Shown: in pieces, positions 59,297 to 64,000 of the stretch | Numbering within the stretch: position 1 is the stretch's first letter | Layout: every line of letters begins with the position of its first letter | Assembly: GCA_963969595.1 (NCBI GenBank) | Contig: OZ018415.1 | Span: forward strand, 8,122,001-8,186,000 | Direction: 5' to 3' | Origin: Neckera pumila | Lineage: Eukaryota; Streptophyta; Bryopsida; Hypnales; Neckeraceae | Length of the DNA stretch: 64,000 nt | Translations under genes and position numbers: made by a program | Notes under the pieces: model-generated | Seen by the model: the letters and a program-made list of their open reading frames with translations, nothing else | Database searches by the model: none | Told to the model about the DNA's origin: nothing

Positions 59297-62200
59297 ATGG
59301 CATCTTGTGCATCAAGCGCGCGAGATGGCGTTGTGATGCGCCTCTGGACGCATTGTGAGCCTGCTGCTTTGCAAGTAGACGGCCTTTACCCGTGGAGCTA
59401 CGGCAATCTTGTGGAGAATTTGAAGCTGCAGATGAGCTCCACCTTTCCTCGATCAGCAGAAGCCGAGCATTCGCCTCGTCGAAACGCGCGAATCTCCTTC
59501 GCTTCCATACATTGTGCTGCTGGAAAAGATACCATTGAGATCGAGCGAGTTTTGGCGGAGGGAACGGTAGTTGCTGCAGCTCCCCTGGGGAAGCAGCGAC
59601 CGAAATGGAGTTTTCGGTTTCCATTTGTCGACGACATTAATCCCTCCGAGGCTGAGAGTGCGTTGAATCACGTCTATGCGGGCGCCATGGCCAAGACCTT
59701 ATCTCAGGTATGTCTTTACTACGAACTTGTTCGATGTGATAAGTGGAGGATACATTTGTCTAATTATTGCAAAGAAAGATTATGTCATAACCTCAAAGAT
59801 TGGATTGATTTTATGAAACGATGATTGCAAAGAAGAACAGGATTATGATACATAGACATCCAATGCATGCTTGACAGAAATGGGCTTCAATTGAGGATTA
59901 AAGGTATTAGAAGTTAAGTCACAAAACAAAGAGAGCCTAAACACGGTCTATGAGCAGGTTGGTGGACACCCAGTAGACACAGTGAAGACTAGGATGCAAG
60001 TTCGAGACCCTCCCAAAAAACTCCGGAAGTGGAGAAAGAATATTGCTTCACACCACATCGGCATTGGGCCCGTGGGTGTTGATAACTGGTTTTTTAAAGG
60101 ACCTGCAGATTTGTACCGTGGAGTCACCGGCGCCATTCTTGGAACCGTGCCGAACGCGCTGTTGTATTTTGCGGCCTACGAAAGTAAGTGCCTTAGTCTT
60201 GCTTTTTTTTTTGCAATTGAACGTCCTCAATTTGTGTCAACACAAAAAATGAAAAAATGAAAAAATAAGACAAAACAAAACAAAACAAAACAAAATAGTT
60301 ACTTGCTGCATCCCGGAATTGATCATTCACCTCTTGAATTGGTTGCCCTTAAGGTGTATGGCACCTATTATCAACTCTGCCGGAATGTTAATACCTAAAA
60401 TACGAGCATGAATGATGAATGGTGAAGGAAGGTATGGCAACATGTCAGTAGCATGTCAGTAAAGAATTCATTGGGAGAAGTCATTGAACAGGTGTCATTT
60501 TGTGAGTTCATTGCCATTCAGGTGCACGTAATTCTTTTCAACATGTGCTTGATTTATAGGTGACTCTACACTCAATTATTGGTGTCTGAATTAGATGAAT
60601 TTCGGATGTGAATATCTCTCCATTGGGGGGTGAAGTTCTCGTCTTCCACCTGTTGCAGTCCTCTTCTAATTGATTTAAGCATTGGTTATTCTTTCATCGA
60701 AATTCTAACCAGTTTTTGCTTAATTGCAATAAGCTGCTATTGTGGGTGTGCAGACCTTTCACTGCTTGCAAATTAGGCTTTCAATCTCAATTTGGTCTGT
60801 AAGTGCTTGTTTTGTTTTGTGGTTTGCAGCATCGAAGCAGAATCTGGAGAAGTATTTACCGCCTGGAGTAGTGCATGTTGCATCTGCCTCTATTGGTACT
60901 CTCGTGTCATCTGTTGTGCGGGTACTGATAATGCAATTGAAGTCTGTGACTTTCATGTTAATTGCATTAGTTAATAAGTGTTGCAGGACTTTCATGTGCA
61001 GGGATTGGATTACTTACATTACCGGTAATAAATTTGATGTTGACTGACCCATATATTGCTTATTGCTCGTTATAGGTACCAGCTGACACTCTCAAGCATC
61101 GTGTGCAAGCATACATGCATTCAAATGGTACATCTTAGTCCCTGCATCTATATGTTGCTACCTAGTGCCACTGAGTTTATACTTTATAGATTACAAGCTT
61201 TCGTGCAATAACTGTTGGATATACTTGAATTTACATCATGTTTGTATCTTGGTGTAATTTTTTAATTGTATAATTTTAATGTGTGAAGGACGGAATCATG
61301 CATGATTCTAACCCATTTTGTTCGAAATGAGTTAGAATGGATACTTTTAATTCAAACGTATAGCTACTAGCAAAAAAACTTATTAGATTTACTTTTAACC
61401 ATAGTAATTGCACAGGAAGTTGTCTTTGGGAGACATTTATTTTTCCTCTGGAACCTGAGTCCTGTTGCAATCGGTTCATGTGAATTCAAGTATGCCTGAC
61501 ATGGAGTGTGCATAATTTGTCTATGTGCTGCAATACAGTATTTGAAGCTTTTCAGTCAGTTGTGACTGCTGAGGGTCTTGGTGGATTGTACAAGGGCTTT
61601 TGGCCCACTCTCATGAGAGATGTGCCAGAAATTGTCATTCAGGTACACTGTGACATGATCATATTTTGTTAAAATGGCATGTGTCAAAGCGCCAAAATTG
61701 TGACAAAAAAGTGCATGGAGTGGTAGAAACTAGGAGTGATATTAATCTGAGGTTTTGGAAAAGTGCCAATTTCTTGAAATTTTACTTGAGGCGGTCTTTA
61801 ATAGGTATGGCGAGTTCCTGATGGGACGATAGATAGTTCTAACGTGTGTTTTGATTAATTTCCGGCAGTTTGGCGTGTATGAAAAGCTGAGAGCCGTGGT
61901 GCAGAAAAAGCGCAACGTCGCAAAGCTCACGTAAGTCTTCTGGTTTTTGTTGTTTTGTCTTGTTTGGATATTCCTTTTTTCACAAATTGATGAATCCTGA
62001 TTGAGCCTGCATGTACAGTTGTCAAGCCTTTCTTTCTTTGTTGTTTTTGCCCCTTTTACTCTAGGGCAACTTCAATGTCATAATACTCTGAACTTTGATT
62101 CTGTTTGTGCAGGACTCCCGAGCATCTGCTTCTGGGAGCTTGTGCAGGGGCAATTGCAGCAACTTTCACCATGCCCGTATGTATCTTACATATGACTGAC

Positions 62201-63291
62201 TATCAATCCTTGAACTCCGATCAACATAGCTGAGGCTTTGCTGTTTTTCAGCATTTTTTGTCTCTTAGTTTTATTTTTCTATTTAGGCATAAATTCCATT
62301 TTTAAGCCCTTTAAGGCAGTAAAAAGTTCTGATTCACTTGTTGGTACAGCTTGATCTTGTGAAGACACGGCAGCAATGTGGCGCAAAGCAAGCCATACCC
62401 ATGATCGTTGCCAGTGTTATCAGAGAGAAAGGAGCTGCTGGACTTTTCAGTGGGCTGGTGAGGGTTATCTATATCGAAAACTCAAATTGCAGAAGAGTAT
62501 GGTCTAGGAATTATTGCATTTCATGACAAAGATTTTGCAGATTTGGTCCCTAAGTTCATTTCACTTCGTACGTAGTTGACCATCCATGTTTGAAAAGTCT
62601 ATCATGTTTCAAAAAGTTTGTACTAACAAGGTGATGCTGGTCAGAGTAAATTTGTCATCATGGAAAATTGACGTTCTCCAAAGGTTTTGCAATTGTGAAT
62701 ATAGTGAACTTAAGATTCTTGGAAGGCAAATGACAATGAAATTTCTTCTGTACTTTCTCTTGGAACTGGAAGTGATTATATGGCTAGTTGGTGATTATGA
62801 AAATAAAATATCGAGTACATTGCGTTTGCAGGGTGCAAGGACCATTCATGTATCGCTGATGTCAGCCCTTTTCTTTGGCCTCTTTGAATATTGCAAGCTG
62901 GTAAGTTCCTTGCCAGATGTTCTTTTCACTTCTCCGGCGTGAGCACAAATTAGAATAAATAGTTGCATGGTTTGTCTTTTGTGACTTGAAAAGTTAACAG
63001 AATTGGATCAAACTGAGCAAAAATATTCTGAAAAAATTATATTTTAGATTTTCAAGTGCAAATAGAGCTGCTCTTTTAAGTGAGATTGGAATTCTTGGTT
63101 ACTTTAATTAGGGTGCTTATAATCTATCAAGAAACACTAAATTAGGGTGAACTGCCATTGATCTCATGTTGGCGTTTGGTGTGAAACAGATAGTAAAACC
63201 CAATAGAACTGCTCAGGATAAGCTGTTTTTGCCAAAGATCTGGAACAAAAGACGTGACAAAATTTGGAAGCGGCAATTTATGCAACAATGA
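59297..63291 (+). CDS. Mitochondrial carrier family protein, SAMC/SAMTL-like (429 aa, 10 exons)
   Basis: It is a six-helix SLC25-type carrier that exchanges solutes across an organelle inner membrane. Exons 59297-59707, 59958-60183, 60830-60921, 61076-61127, 61539-61642, 61869-61930, 62113-62176, 62350-62457, 62832-62900 and 63190-63291 join in frame. The three carrier signatures (P-x-D-x-x-K/R) are visible: HPVDTVKTR near residue 142, VPADTLKHR near 245 and MPLDLVKTR near 337. Each is followed by a G-L-Y/F-x-G type helix turn (LYRGVTG, LYKGFWP, LFSGLGA). The second and third repeats (SSVVRVPADTLKHRVQA and TLMRDVPEIVIQFGVYEKL) look most like plant S-adenosylmethionine carriers (SAMC, SAMTL). 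About 120 residues precede the first helix. They are rich in Ser, Arg and Ala at the start and may include a plastid or mitochondrial targeting sequence. Substrate is inferred, not proven. Confidence 0.85.
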
Positions 63292-64000
63292 TCCCCTCAT
63301 CATCTTGTATGTCTCATCACTGACACCAGTTTCAAATTATGTATCTTTCTACTTAATTGTTGCATGTTGATTGTCCTTATCTCTCAAGTAGACATTTGAA
63401 CGAGACACACTACGACTGTTGCTACATGACAATGTTAGAAATGTTACAATATGAGTTCCCTTGCAAACATATCATTAGCTACGACATTGAGTTCTCTTGA
63501 GCATCTGGCTTGCAGAATTACACCTGGTCTATATGCGGATTATTGTGCACTTTAATGGTTCATGTATTTAGTTCATTTATGCCTTATTCTACGGTAAATC
63601 CTTGAAAAAGGAACCGGTGGCCATTAAAGAATTCTAATTGACTGATCAAATCTCGAATCTCTACTTAGCATATACGGAGTATTTAAAATCTTTAAGCATT
63701 TGAGTATTGTGTTTTTGGGTAAAAATTGTCATTGCAACAAATTGAACCATCTGGGCTTACATTTTTGATACCTTTTCAAAAACACTTGTTACCCTGAAAT
63801 GTGCCAATTTAGCAGAGATGAGGTTGGTTGTGCAGGAGAGAAGAGGAAGCCAGTGGTGTATATAACATTCATTCATTTATAAATGATTATCTCATATCAT
63901 CTTCTAAACAACCTATTGAGCCATGTGATTGTTTGCTCACTCAATGTTGTCAAGCCAGGCATTGACAGGTGGGAATGCTTTTACACCTTTCATTTTTTCT
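63292..64000. other. 3' region of the carrier gene
   Basis: AT-rich sequence following the carrier stop codon. The first part is probably 3' UTR. No further gene or named repeat is visible before the window ends. Confidence 0.5.

Overview
This window is nuclear DNA of a eukaryote, most likely a free-sporing land plant (a bryophyte, or less probably another non-seed streptophyte). Five proteins are close to plant orthologues: ATG7, UPF1, an FHA2-type forkhead-associated protein, the membrane-anchored MYB maMYB, and a SAMC/SAMTL-like carrier. Most genes have many short GT-AG introns. Two other genes look like motile-sperm genes: a MORN3-like MORN-repeat protein, and a small Tyr/Pro/Arg-rich protein that recalls axonemal proteins. 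This points to a plant with flagellated sperm. The species cannot be fixed from sequence alone.

Layout. 0.4-6.6 kb (+): a large unrecognised basic, probably disordered protein in about 7 exons. 6.6-13.2 kb: AT-rich DNA with three TTAA-ended elements. 13.2-16.2 kb (+): a 7-exon, 235-residue unknown protein whose introns are all phase 0. 16.2-19.9 kb: intergenic, with a CACTA-type MITE carrying a clear 3-bp target duplication. 19.9-21.8 kb (+): the MORN gene. 22.2-28.0 kb (-): ATG7, 14 exons. 28.0-34.1 kb: a TTAA-ended element, a Stowaway-like element, another inverted-repeat element and the UPF1 3' region. 34.1-43.1 kb (-): UPF1, 25 exons. 43.2-47.3 kb: AT-rich, with a tandem repeat of about 70 bp and a MITE. 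47.3-48.3 kb (-): the intronless FHA gene. 48.3-51.7 kb: a shared divergent upstream region very rich in microsatellites. 51.7-52.7 kb (+): intronless maMYB. 52.7-59.3 kb: AT-rich, with further inverted-repeat elements. 59.3-63.3 kb (+): a 10-exon mitochondrial carrier gene.

The conserved genes are housekeeping functions with no obvious shared pathway: autophagy conjugation, nonsense-mediated decay, transcription and organellar transport. The most unusual feature is a family of non-autonomous elements, with five intact copies and one broken one. Each intact copy begins TTAACCC and ends GGGTTAA, and similarity stops exactly at the TTAA. This is the signature of piggyBac-like elements, which are scarcely known in land plants. 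The copies are built from three interchangeable arms, and one copy is an almost perfect 747-bp hairpin.
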